DNA of 64,000 nucleotides, taken from assembly GCA_002914805.1 (NCBI GenBank), contig JXTB01000240.1:284776-348775 (forward strand), in the 5' to 3' direction. Positions 36,121-48,485 of the stretch are shown in pieces. The stretch is from Parasponia andersonii. Its lineage: Eukaryota; Streptophyta; Magnoliopsida; Rosales; Cannabaceae. The translations under genes were made by a program, and so were the position numbers. The notes under the pieces are model-generated. The model saw nothing but the letters and a program-made list of their open reading frames with translations, was not told where the DNA came from and ran no database searches. Position 1 is the first letter of the stretch. Each line of letters begins with the position of its first letter.

Positions 36121-39100
36121 TTAGTAGAATCCATTGGTCTTTTGGGTTCCCTGATGATGATCTCCTGCGATTGTTTTATCCAATTTTGCCTGCTTGTTGT
36201 TTGTGCCATCCAACTTTAGCCCAAAGTGGATGTGAGGAAAATGTGCCCACTGCATGAGATAATTTTGTTCTTAATTATTTTTGTTTAGTATTTAACTATC
36301 AAGATTAAGTTTAATAAAGAAGTCGGCAGAGTCAATAACAGAAAAGAATAAAAAAAATTTAGTTTTGTTATAATCAATTTACGATATATAGGTGTCTTTT
36401 CTATATTAAAAAGAAGTATACCATTTTAATAAGAGGAAATATTCAGTATATTATTGAGATAAATAAGAAGAAAATTCGCGCGTATACATCATATCCTACT
36501 GTCGGCTTGATAGTTCTCTATTTAATAATGCTAAATAGGACTTGGGGCCATCTATTTTCCTGCGTTGACCAAAATCAATGTTGAAACAGCCGTATTCGGA
36601 GCTAATATAGAAAGTTGAAAGCTCAGTCATGTGATTTATCACAATCATTCTTGTAAACTTTTTCTTCTGGAAAAAAACCTATACTTTTTCACCAACTAGC
36701 ATGTTATTCAATCAGAAGAAGCACAATGCAGTTTTTCTAAACAAAATCAAAATTAGAGAAGATGACGCATCAGCATAAACGATAAAAAAAATAAAAAATA
36801 AAAAATAAAAAATAAATCCGATAACATTTTTTCACCCTCAAAGTTATCCCTCCAAGCTCTATTCTAAGGCAGATAAAATAATACTAGAAAGAACACAAAT
36901 TTGAAACTCTAATGAAGTAAGGCTACTTACTTAACTCACGGACATTCAAATTTTATTAGGAATTTTTAACGAATTAGAGACACCAATGATTGTTATATAT
37001 ATTCCGAAAATGCATAATAGGAGACAGAGAAGGAGAAGGAAATAAAGGGAATAAGACGTTTTTATAATTATATCTTTGTCAGGTGTGCATGCATGATAAT
37101 GACTGTAATTCATAGATCACAAAAATTAACCTAATTAATTACATAAACACCAGTTCCTCCGTTAATTATTTTGTGTTTCTAAACCTGATTGTTTAAAATA
37201 TTTACATTCACAATTTCATATTTAAGTTCTTTAGTTATATACCATGTATAACTAAGATTAGCTAGAATGAACATGCACGAGTATATATGTATGCCATACT
37301 TTAGCAAGCTTATTTGTTTTGATGTATGTTTATGCTACTTACCTCCATCAGATGTAGAGCAGAATAAGATCAAGTTATATGTGCCATATATATATATATT
37401 CATGTACATAGACTTACACATCTATATCTGTGCGTGTAACTCAACAGATTTGCATATAATCATGTCATGCGTATAAATTATATATGTGCACCAATCCAAT
37501 AGGTATTTTTTTAGGTATTATTTGGACCAATGAAAATTTTTGTTGCATATTTTTTATATTAAAAAGTAAGAAAGAGAAATAACATTAATGATGCACATTT
37601 TTCATGTACTTCATTATAGCCATTGGATCATCAATAGTGATCCAACGGCTAAGAAAGATACTTAGACATAGGTAAAAAAAAATACCTACTAGATTAGCAA
37701 CCATTATATATATGTGTGTGTAAAATCCTAAATTTTATAAAGGTAAAAGTGTAATTTTTGGTCAAATGGCAAACTTGTAATTTTGAATTTTTGGGTATTT
37801 AATTAATTAAGTCTAAAATGAATGTGGATTGGGGCAAAAGTGAAAAAAAAATATAAACTGGGGATAAAAATGAAATAAGAAAAAGTATAAGTGAAAGAAT
37901 CATTTTTAGAAATTGTGGCCAAAGTAGAATTTCAGAAACTATTTTGGTCTAGTCAGATAGTGACACATGTCCCCCTTTAACAGTTTTCAAAAATTGCATT
38001 TAAATCCCCATTTTCCTTCTTCTCCGCGGAGGTCTTCCAAACACCACCCTCGGTTACTGTTCACCAAAGAGCTCACTGCTAGCCCAGCAGCCCGAGCGCC
38101 GGTCCACCATGACTAGGAGGCACCAATGATCAAGTGCCACCTAACCCCACCATGAACTGCCGTGTCTTGCAGGAGCTGGGAGCTCCCAAAGTTTCTGCCA
38201 TTGCGCTGGAAAATCGCCCACCATTTCTTCTTTTGACGTTAGATCGGTTTGTCATCGCCGTTGTTGAACGTATCTCGACTTCAAATTTCATCTCTAGCCA
38301 TCTACAGCTGCTAACTTGGCTCTAGTGAGAAGTTGTCTACTATAGCAATTTAATAATACTAAATTTTGTGGTATTTTTCTAATTATTTCGAAATTCAGTT
38401 ATTTACCGAAGAAAATTATACGATGTGAAAAAGGAGATTGAAGCATGAAATCTCATGATTTTGAAGTGTTGAAACAATAATTGAAAGATCGTTAATTATC
38501 GATTTGAAAAAATAGCATTTTTCTAATTATTTTTAAAATATGGTATATTTATAATTTTCATATTTTTGAGTCCATTTAATATTCGGGACCTCGAAACTGA
38601 GTTCTAACTTCGAATTTAGACTCAGTGAGGTCGGGACATGAATTTTGACATCAAATATCACTATTTTCTGAGTGACACAAAAATCGAGAAAATAGTTTAT
38701 GAATTGTACCGTTTTCTGTGCTACGGGCTAGTTCCGCATTGGAACCTATTTTCGACAAACTTTATATCTAACTCAATATTTTTTGGTGTTTTGAATTCAG
38801 TGGTGACCTTTGTTTCTCAATCTGGGGCTCTATTTAGAAATTCACTTTTTCGAGCGAACATGTCGGAATCCGAAAATGACCGTCTAAACAACTAGCCGAT
38901 CAACGGAGGGCTTTTCTAGCGTCGTTAGCTCAACATAATTACTATTCCGAGGTAAGGGATTCAATTTCCTTGTTTTCTATTATTTTTCATTAAAAATGGA
39001 ATTTATTTTAAAAAATGATATTTTGTGATTTTATTAAATTAAATTATTTGAATAATTATTCTAATGAACTGTGAACTTGTGAAACATTGTGGTACAAGTT

Positions 39101-40216
39101 TTAAACTTGGTATTTGTTTAAACCATAGATTTTTAAGTACAAAATAGATTTCTATTTAAAAATCAGAGCATATCTAGAATGTTAAACTACTGTATGGTTG
39201 TTTGAAAATCCACATATTCCACATTTCATATGATCATATATTAGAGTCATCTTAGGCATCACGGTGTTGTAGTAGGCGGACTAGTACTCCCGCCTTCAAT
39301 GAGAACACGTAAACCCGTGTAGGGCTTGTTTTCTGACTATCTCCACTTGGTAAGTGTAGGTATTCGATGCCCCTCTGGCTCGGTAGGATTAGACACACGG
39401 GTGCCCCTCCGGTTTCCAGAGATAGATGTCAGGCAGGGAGTACTTAATATATGTAGTTTAAGTTGCTTTAGTCGTGATAAGATAGTGAGAGCTCATGTGA
39501 GATATTGATTTATATGATGTGCATTATGCTTATTTTATTTGATTTTCAATATGTTTGACCTTGATATCTGGTTTTGGTCTTTAGCATGACTTTCTATAGT
39601 GATTTTTTACTTATGTTTTGAACACTTAATATTTATAAAAAAAATATTTTCTTGTATTACTAACCATGCAGATGTTTTGAAAACTATAAAAAAGCTTTCC
39701 CAAAAAGAGTAATTGAGTAACTTACTGGGCATTTTATGTTCACTCCTTTACTTTCTCCACAGGTTGTATACAATGTGACATTAACGATCAACAAGCGGAT
39801 TAAGAAGTTATCCTTTACTTGTAGTCCGTAACTTGGTAATGCGAGGAGTGTAGATTTAAAACTTGTGACTATGTCTTGTTAAATAAAGGGATTATGCTAG
39901 TATTTCGAAATAAGTATGCTACTGTGAATATGTCTGTAAATTATATATATCATACTAGCTTGATGTTGAGATGTGAATAATGAAGCTTGATTAACTATTC
40001 GGATTTGATTTTCTAATAATTATTCAATCTATGTTTATTGGTGACTATGAACTGTGGTATAGGTTCATTGGTTAGAATTCCAAATATTTTTATTAATAGT
40101 GTCATTTTAAAAATTCAAAACTCTTAAAATTTTTTCTTTATAAATTAAGGAATTTCTAATTTTAGTGAAATTTCCCTTCTGTCACTACCTCAGGGTTTGG
40201 GTCGTAATAGTGTGTA

Positions 40217-40257
<41 letters not shown>

Positions 40258-41698
40258 ATTTCTATTGGTAGAAACTCTATTTTGATCATGATCAAAATAG
40301 ATGAACCATTATTGCTTTCAAGACTCTTAAATATCATTCGACATATTTCTTCCTCAAATTTTCTTTCCTATTTCAGAATATAAGTATCTACAATTATGAA
40401 AAATATATCACTTACATTTTTTGCGGCAGTGCTGAAAGCCTCCCTATGACTTATATCAGGATTACTAGCTTTAATCCTTTGGATTTCCTCCCTAAATGAC
40501 ATACACATGAATTAAAAGATCAACAAGAGAGATCATTATTGTGACATAATATGGATTAATTGAGTTATCTATTTCGTATCCTATGGAACATAATGATATG
40601 TTGTTATTATGCAGCGGAATAGAAAATAATGTAGAAAATACTACACGTAAACAAATCAAATGATTCTAATACTCTAGTACTAATAAGTTAAGCCTAGTCA
40701 ATCTAAATTAAGCTTTGCATTTAAGATTTTATTTGACACCATTGAAAACATCGGCAATAAATTTATATTTGAAAAACATGTAATCGTGACTACTTGTATC
40801 TTAAAAATCAAATAGGTGACAATAACAAACCACAAAACTTACTTAATAAACCTGTTATATGCCGAAGGAACCCGTTGTCTCTTCTCCGGAGCTGAAATGT
40901 CCAAAATAATAAAATAAACAAGTTTGAGATAACGTAATTTAGTAGAGTTAAGTGCATGGTCCAAATTCAAAACAAAACTTTATAATAAGAAAAGTCAAAA
41001 CTTAACTATATAATAAGAAAGTCTAGTAACTGAAAGGCTTAATAGGGAAAACTTATTGCTAAAATTGTAAGAGGCTTGAGGAATCTGATAAAATCTATAG
41101 ATTGGTTATATATAAATATATATTTTCACTCATCAGAATCCCTGAGTAACGGTTCTTCATGTTTGTCCCATATCAAATTGTCATCCCTCTCTCTATATTT
41201 GTAATTTTTAATATACACATTATTAGTGTGTGTGTATATTCTATTGTGGTCCTATATATCCAGCTATATATAGTGTATTTATAGGCACTTTGCAGGAGGT
41301 ATCTCTTCAGTGTCGTATGTTTCATTGCCATGAGTAAAGGCTAAGCTATATAGCTAAGATTCTACACTCAACAGAAGAAGCCAGCCTTCTGGTTAAATCT
41401 GAGTTTTTACGGTAAAAACATAACTTTTAGAACCGTATACATTATAGGTTCCACCTAGCTAGCTAGGGCACAGCTAGAATTTAATGAAAGATCAAATTTT
41501 GTTATGTAGTGTCAACATCTAGGATGGGCCATCTGAGGTGAGAGAAAATCAGATGCCTGCCCGCTTGGTTATCTGAATTATTAGAAAACCAGTTCGTTTG
41601 ATTCTTCTTAGTGTTCAGTTTTTTTTTTTGATTTATTTTCATTTTAAAGTTTAAACGAGAGTATGTTTACTCAACATATAATGACATGTCATGTTCAT

Positions 41699-41753
<55 letters not shown>

Positions 41754-42277
41754 TTAGTTGGATCTTAATTAAATTTCAAGTTTTAAAGAATATATTGCTG
41801 TTTCGTTTATCACAATTTTTTTTTTTGCTAAATAATGATATCAGGTTATTTGATATAAACAATAACGTCCCAATATCGTCACAATTTATATCATAAAATG
41901 TGATAAGGATAAACGTCATTGGTCTAATAAGGCAGAGCACCATTGGTAGAAAATGCATAGAATAAAAGAAAGTATATAATTAGCGGGCTATATTTAATTA
42001 ATTCATCAAAAACTACATATCCTATAAGCGCTAGCTGTCCTAGAAAGTGGTTTTATGATATAGGTCTTCTTAAAATTAGAAGATTGCAAAAGAAAGCTAT
42101 TAGTACTCAAATCAAATGTTCACTAAAATCAAATGTTCTATGTAAGCATCACCGATTATTAGTAATAAGTGTCCTAAATTTATACTAGAAAAGTGCTTTT
42201 CTTAACTGCTGCAGAAGTTAAAGCTAAGAGATCGTAAATGGCAGTTTATGTTTGTGTGTGTGTACAGGTATGTACAC

Positions 42278-42315
<38 letters not shown>

Positions 42316-45245
42316 GACGGCGAATAGGAGGCGATTTAGGTTGTTCATGGTCTACAGACTCAAATGCTGCGTTCTTATTGTTGCACTTGGAAGATGATCC
42401 AGATTCGTTTACTGAATCTTCTGAGCTCACGGGAATCTGTTTCTGCGCAAGTGTTTTAAAATAAAAATAAAAAAATAAAAAATAAAAAAGAAAAAGCAAG
42501 CAAAATTAGCTAAAAATGATTTTATGACTCTACATTTAACCATTCCCAAAAACATGAACACAGTAATTGAGGAGCTAAGAGCTGCATGCCATCATTTTAA
42601 TCTTGAAAATTTTCAATATTAAAGAAGAAAGACCTACAAAATTTAAATGGATATTATGAAGCTTTTCTTTATTATTTCATCTAGGATGTTATAAATAACA
42701 GCATGAGGAAATATTTTTTTCCTTGTTAGTATTTATTTCTGAAAACTGAACAAGATCCTCTTTGTTATATATAACAACTTGTATCATGCCCAGTAAGTCG
42801 CATCTATTTCCAATCAATTATAAAATGAGAAATCCGAGTCAACGGGGAAAGACTTGCATATGTTGCAAATTTCACTTGTAACTTTAAATATACTAAAGGC
42901 ATTTTGTATTACTATAGTAATATGAATATATATATATATATATGTTATAGAAATGTATTAGTGAGTTGGCCAAAAGAATGTCTGGAAAGGGAGGGACAAA
43001 TTCATATCTAGTTTACCTGGGGATCTTGAGGAGCGACTGTTTGAAGTGTAGCTCCCATGTTAACGGACAACAGATTTCCACAATGCCCACATCTCACTGT
43101 CACAATGGTAAATAAGCTGCTTGATGGAACACTAACCTGCCAGCCAAATTATATTTATACACATCATTGGGAAAAGCAAAAACATTTTTTTTTTTTTTTA
43201 CAAAAAGGGCATTAAACTCTAATTTCTAAACATTAAACTCTAATTTCTACGCTTTTTTTCTCTTTCTTTAAAAATGAAATTAAACAAAAAAAAAAAAAGA
43301 AAAAGAAACAAATTTTCTAGTTCCCTCGAGAAGTAGTAATTAGAGACTCTTATTCAAACACATAAAAAAAGTCTTTTGCATCTCGAAAAAAAAAAAGGTC
43401 AAGTCTTTTGAGGACATCAATTAAGTTTGCCCTTATAACAAGATTCAGGACTTCTAATGCGTAATTAAGCTTTTCTGAATTATAGAAGTCAATAAATTAA
43501 GAAGGGTTTTGAAAGAAGATCTTTTCTAAGCAGAACATGCATGTATATGAACAATTAAAAGAAGAAGAAAAAGAAGAATAATAAATCATGTGCCTAAAAA
43601 CTCTCTAAACTTTGATAGTAGTATTTATATATATACGTATATATATAGCATTCTTTTGGAACTTCTTCTTCTCCATCATCCAAATTCCAAGCAAAGAAAA
43701 TGAGCTAGCTATCTATTATATAATCCATGTATATGCAAAAGAGTTAGAAACTGGATCTTTGCTGTGACATCAGAGCTTAAAGAACTCACATGGGTAATAA
43801 CTATAAGCTGTGAATGTTATGTGTTACCCGTAATTCAAAGCAATTTTCTCTCTTTTTTTTTTCTCTCTCTCTCTTCCCAATAATAATATAATTTTTTCCT
43901 TTTGGTGCACTTGACTGGCTTTTATACCTGACAGACACCCAGCAAGGGAAGAAAGAGAGAGACTGCGGGGGAGAGAGAGAGGTGAGGACCGAAAGCGACA
44001 TGACTGGAACGGAAACCATTAAAGGCAATGGCCAGCATTAACCACAGCTATAGCGAAGATAGGCCACAAAGAAAGAAAGATGAATCATCATGAAGAGAAG
44101 ACTAATTCAGTCTAGTAGTACTCTCTTCTGTTTCTTTCTGCACTAGTGTTTAAAGATCGATCATTAAAACGACAAATGAATGAGATATATATATATAGTA
44201 TTTTATCATTATTATAGTATTACTATCTTCTTATATACACATATGCTTTAATTACATGAATTTTTAGAATCGCAAGGATCTTATGATCAAATAAAGTCGA
44301 AAATTAAAAAGCACTCAATAATATATGACCAATGGCTATGATTTTCTTTGGCAGCTCTCTTCTCTCTTTCCAAACCAATTAAGCTTTGTTGGAGAAGGGA
44401 AAGACAACTTTTCTCGTACTAAAATCATGTACAAACCAAAAATATGCTAAAAAATTCATCATATTTATGATCAAGACCTTGCTTACACTTTCATCATACG
44501 TGAGAAAGACACAGAAGAAACCACGTTTCTCCGAAGACAGAGAGAGAGAGAGATCAAACAATTAATAAAGAAGCACGAGACGACGCAGTGATAAAAACAA
44601 AGTCAATCACTGCCACTGGAAATATATATATATATATAAAATATCATTGTATATATAGGTACCGTAGACTACGCTATATATACTTTATAATAACGTTTGA
44701 CTAGAGGAAAAGGGCTGTTCGAATTTTGCTCTTAGATCAACCCTAGCTAGCTAATGGAAGCCCTAGTCATGGTCTTGAAAACGTAGCCGTACACTTTAGA
44801 ATATTACATATACTACTTGTAGATATATGGTTTGTTCTACCTAACATCTCTTTTGGGGGTCTCTTTTTCGTGATGATTCGCAATTCACATCGATCCTCCT
44901 GCAGATATTAGTATAATCTTCATAAAAATGTATGTATCTATATATGTGTACATGACGTACATGAACTTTCCTTTGCCTTTTAAGCAAATTCCCGTTGAGT
45001 TTGAAGTCTTGGGGTCAAAACCCAGTAACATCTCCTCATAAAATAATGCATATATTCCTATGAAACAGATTCTTTGGCTAAGATATACATGCCATCATCT
45101 GAATCACAGAGAAAAATGAACCAAAATATGATAATTCAAGTAAAATAACTCAGAAAATGAAGAGGGAATTTCGTATATTGGGGTTATAATAGTTCTCCGC
45201 AGACAAAACGCAATTGATATTTTTCTCACCTGAATACACCTATAT

Positions 45246-45298
<53 letters not shown>

Positions 45299-45536
45299 TT
45301 TACATTAATTAATTGTTGATGGATCCAGTTACCAGTAGTACTAAAAGCTAATAATACGAATTGCCCAGAAGGTCAATTGAGTAGCTGGAAAAAGGCATGA
45401 CACAGAGAGAAAGTGAAGAAAATTATGAGAGAATTGTAAAAGAGTATATAATATGATCAGAATTGAGGGTTTGTACCGCTAGGATGGTGTTGCAGAGGTT
45501 GCAGTGAACATAACAAATACGTTCGGAGGCCATCAT
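36121..45536 (-). CDS. YAB2: YABBY transcription factor, YABBY2-like; six coding exons, 185 aa
   Basis: Seen: minus-strand coding exons 45477-45536, 43017-43136, 42319-42442, 40843-40891, 40416-40491 and 36121-36249 sum to 558 nt (185 codons plus TAA) in one frame. All introns begin GT (GTACAA, GTAAAC, GTCTGT, GTAAGT, GTAAGT) and end AG. The first of two adjacent ATGs is taken as start. The N-terminal zinc finger has Cys12-x2-Cys15 and Cys36-x2-Cys39 (CNLC ... CGHC). A Ser/Asn-rich linker (about residues 61-101) leads to the HMG-like YABBY domain, residues about 102-154, containing [17 protein letters not shown] and [14 protein letters not shown]. The tail ends NGFY. Known: YABBY proteins are nuclear plant transcription factors that promote abaxial cell fate and lamina growth in leaves and floral organs. 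Inference: YABBY2 subfamily from the SERICYVHC start, LLSVNMG motif and C-terminal tail. Intron lengths are 2340, 574, 1427, 351 and 4166 bp. No reading-frame damage is seen, so the gene looks functional. Confidence 0.96.
37486..37702. mobile_element. Mutator-type MITE, 217 bp, in YABBY intron 5
   Basis: Imperfect terminal inverted repeats of about 30 bp: the left end runs GTGCACCAATCCAATAGGTA and the right end, reverse-complemented, GGTTGCTAATCTAGTAGGTA. The ends are flanked by an identical 9-bp duplication ATTATATAT at 37477-37485 and 37703-37711. A second inverted pair (GCCATTGGATCA ... TGATCCAACGGC) lies inside at about 37619-37652. Nine-base duplications are typical of Mutator-like elements. 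There is no coding capacity. The duplication is AT-rich, so a chance match is possible but the symmetry argues against it. Confidence 0.75.
37719..40209 (+). mobile_element. Solo LTR (gypsy-type, 2.49 kb) in YABBY intron 5
   Basis: Begins TGTAAAATCC and ends GGGTCGTAATA. It is flanked by the 5-bp duplication GTGTG at 37714-37718 and 40210-40214. No internal domain or second LTR is present, so it is a solo LTR left by LTR-LTR recombination. The central part (about 38560-38960) matches the reverse complement of about 22500-22890, so a relative lies 15 kb away in inverted orientation. Family assignment to Ty3/gypsy (Tekay/Del-like) is inferred from length and end sequence only. Orientation is antisense to YABBY. 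Confidence 0.8.
40223..40255. repeat. TA microsatellite in YABBY intron 5
   Basis: Uninterrupted TA dinucleotide run starting about 13 bp beyond the right end of the solo LTR and about 160 bp from the exon 5 donor. Probably polymorphic. Confidence 0.9.
41698..41751. repeat. CT microsatellite in YABBY intron 3
   Basis: TC/CT dinucleotide run with a single interruption (CTATC). Confidence 0.9.
42279..42310. repeat. GA microsatellite 8 bp inside YABBY intron 3
   Basis: GA run on the plus strand. Read in gene orientation it is a CT tract starting almost directly after the donor GTCTGTAC of intron 3 (donor G at 42318). A long pyrimidine tract this close to a weak, non-GTAAGT donor could affect splice-site choice; that is an inference. 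Confidence 0.9.
45246..45298. repeat. TA/CA compound microsatellite in YABBY intron 1
   Basis: TA run of about 20 units followed by a short CA run, inside the 2.34-kb first intron and about 180 bp from the exon 1 donor. Confidence 0.9.
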
Positions 45537-46112
45537 GTTCAGTCACAATTCTTTCTTTTAGTGCTTATAAATTTGTGGAATATATAGATGGATCAGGGAG
45601 AATTTCTTTCTCTTGATTAAAAAAACAAAAAAAAAATAGTTGGAACTACGAGAAAGAGAACTAGAATAATTAATTATGTGAAAAGGGAAATTGTAGAGGA
45701 AGAAAATTAATATGCTTTTTCTAGCTGGAGAGAGAAAGAGGGAGAAGTGTACAAAAAAAAAACCTCAATAAAGGGAGGGGAGAGAGAGAGAGAGAGAGAG
45801 GGTGGGGGGTAAGGATGGGACTAGTCTGGTCGGAGTGAAGTGGGGAGTGGCTGTAGTGGTTTGAGTGATGTCAAGAAAAGATGGTTTATGGTAAAGGTGG
45901 GTTGGGGATTTATGAGAGAGAGAGAGAGAGAGAGAGTGGGGGGTGTTATGATTGAGAGAATCAGTGGGTGGGAGTGACCCATCTCTAACCATCTTGGCTT
46001 TCTGTAGCGGACGAGGGGGGCGAGATATTAATGCTTTGGAATGTTTAGGAAGAGAGAGAGAGATAACCAATAAAAGAGGGTTTATATATTAACAAGAGAG
46101 AGAGAGAGAGAA
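45537..46112 (-). promoter_or_regulatory. YABBY 5' leader and promoter with GA/CT repeat clusters
   Basis: Read on the minus strand, TATATAAA at 46081-46088 lies about 550 bp upstream of the YABBY start codon. The interval between them holds CT runs (GA on the plus strand) at about 45781-45802, 45915-45939 and 46047-46063, with another just upstream at 46094-46112. CT-rich leaders are common in plant promoters, and GA/CT arrays are the known binding sites of BASIC PENTACYSTEINE proteins that recruit Polycomb to homeotic genes. The TATA choice and start site are inferred; a 5'-UTR intron is not excluded. Confidence 0.5.
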
Positions 46113-48485
46113 AGAAGTTTATTGGGACGAAAGGACATGCTTATTAGAATTGTGTCAATGCCAATTGCTATTATCTAATTTTTTGTTCTTTGTTTCTTTC
46201 TCTTATAGCTTATCCCTCTCAACTTTTTCTTTTTTAATTTTTTATTTTTTGAAGTAATCTTTTTTACTCTTTTGTTAGAACTTTTACAGCAAGTAACATC
46301 TATGCATAATGCACATCTTTTTACTTTACATTCTACAACTTTAGACGATTACGTACAGTTTATTCCCGAACTATGTATATGTACTTAGCATACCCTCTAC
46401 AAAAGAGAATTCAGCACGTTAACACCTAAAATTCAATTTTGCCATTAGTTGGACCCTAATAATAAAAATGACAATAAACTACACTAACTTTTTTTGCCAT
46501 CATATATTTTCCATAATCAAAAAGAAATTGCAGTAATACAACCAAAGCTTTGATTCTTCTATCAGATTTGCCCCTAAAAATACAAGGAGACAAAAATGAT
46601 AGTAAATTCGTTGTCTAATCTCTGCATAATTTATTTCCAATGTTTGACACGTGCATATATGTCAATATGCATAGTCTTCGGTAAAACCCCATGCATCTAC
46701 ACTAACCTAGGTAAACAAAAACAAAACATATCCACCCCGATGAACATGAAACCGCGCAAAAGAAAATTACAAGCGATCAATATGGATTGAAATTGTAAGC
46801 TAAAATCCTACAATCACATATCAATATAGAACATAAATTACGGGATTAACAGACAAATACTTCTTGAATTCATGAGAAAATATTAGCACAACCAAAACAC
46901 CCGAATAATTTTGTAAGATAGAAAATTATATGCACAATGGCACACATTAGGCTTAGATCTTTTTCAATATTCTCCAAACCCTTCAAAATAGCTATCAGTG
47001 ATGCAAGTGTGTCTAAGTTGTATAGAGAGAAAGTTTGACTTATTAAGAAACCTTAAAAAGTAGACATTAAATAATAGGCTAACTAGTTATTTAACTATTT
47101 TTTGGCCAAAAATTTAGTTAATGACCAACTCAAAAATTTGTAACTAAATATCCAACTCACCTAATGATAAAAATTGAAACATAACATATTCCATAACTCA
47201 AGCGTTAAAAAAAATGGACATCTAACTATAACTTTTAAAATATATACATCTACTTAAATCAATTTAAAAAATTGGTCATCCACCTAATTTTCTCTTAAAA
47301 ATCATCATATCAATAATGGGCCAAAAACCTAAGATGGTACCAAGCTCAGTTCTCAATTATGATCATAACACCAATTTAAAAAAATTGTCATTCTTTACAC
47401 CTGTTTAACACATGACCATCTTATAATTTTATTTTACTTAATGGTCGTTTTTCAGTTGATCTAATTTTCTATAATGTAAATCAATTTTTGAAAAGGAAAA
47501 TCAATATTTTTAAAAAGAATTATATTTTCCAAAAAATAAATCAAAAATATGAAAAAACAGAATTCTCAAAAAAAAAGTATGGGAAAAAAAAAAGAAACAC
47601 AACCATTTTTTAAATAATTTTCAAAATTTGACTATTTTTTAATATCGTTTGAAAAATGACCATTTTGCAAACTATGATCCCAAATTTGACTATTTAGCTA
47701 AAAAGCCCTAAGTAATATTAGGTTGGGCCTTCAAGCATTAATTAAGATATAGTCTAATCTATTTTTGAAAAAATAAATGCCCAATTAATGATAGCATACA
47801 GATAAATAAGGGAAATTATGCTTTTATGACATTTTTAGATAAAAAAATTTGAAAAATAAGATGGCAGTGTTTTTTGTAAGTTCGATACGGATTTTATTAG
47901 AATAGTAACTAGTAACTGATAACCAATTTTTAAAAATTGGTAACTTGTAAACAAATATATTTATAACTAGTATATAATTAGTAAGTGGTAACTGGTAACC
48001 TGATTTTAGAAACTGGTAGCTACTAACCATTTTAAGAATGGTATTTTTTAAAAAATATTTTTAAAAAGTGATATTTTTCTAGTAAAAATCATACAAAAAT
48101 GAGAAAAAAAAATACATGGCCTCTGTATTTTTGTAATTCGTTTGAGTTTTTATTGATAAAAGTGTTAGAAACCCTATAAATGCTAACACAAACTGCTAAA
48201 TAAAACAAGCAGTATGACTTCCGTTTTCTAAGGTGGTGTCAAATTTCACCGCCTACCCATATTGAAAAGAAGATGAATACTAATTTTGATATAATCCGTG
48301 TGAAACAACAATGCTACTCCATATAAGCCGTCAAGATATAGTAAAAATGATTATTTTTGTCAATCTTTTGTATACACATCATTTATTCATTGATTATTAG
48401 TCATTTTAACTGTAAACTATTAAAAAAAACTTTATCTTAGATTTTGTTTAAGAGTATTAACAATTTAGTTTCCTAAACTCGAATT
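46113..48485. other. Intergenic sequence upstream of YABBY
   Basis: AT-rich. At 47060-47700 a repetitive theme of GGTCAT and TGACCATTTT words suggests a decayed repeat. A perfect 20-bp palindrome ACCAATTTTTAAAAATTGGT sits at 47922-47941 among repeated TAACTGGTAAC words (47886-48040). No gene recognised. Confidence 0.45.

Larger units (their letters stand above)
36250..40415 (-). other. YABBY intron 5, enlarged by two insertions
   Basis: This 4166-bp intron separates the exon ending AAKN from the exon starting [11 protein letters not shown], the usual intron position for YABBY genes. It carries a Mutator-type MITE (37486-37702) and a 2491-bp solo LTR (37719-40209) on the strand opposite to the gene, followed by a TA microsatellite at 40223-40255. 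Without the two insertions it would be about 1.45 kb. Confidence 0.9.

Noticed and set aside
38134-38325. 63-codon plus frame in the intron LTR
   Set aside because: GC-rich part of a non-coding LTR; no family and no counterpart in the related copy at 21475-23344.
42224-42499. 91-codon minus frame containing the word [17 protein letters not shown]
   Set aside because: It is YABBY exon 3 read through into both introns; the real coding part is 42319-42442.
45765-46070. 101-codon minus frame rich in SLSLSL
   Set aside because: Low-complexity translation of CT repeats in the YABBY leader; no domain and no independent start context.
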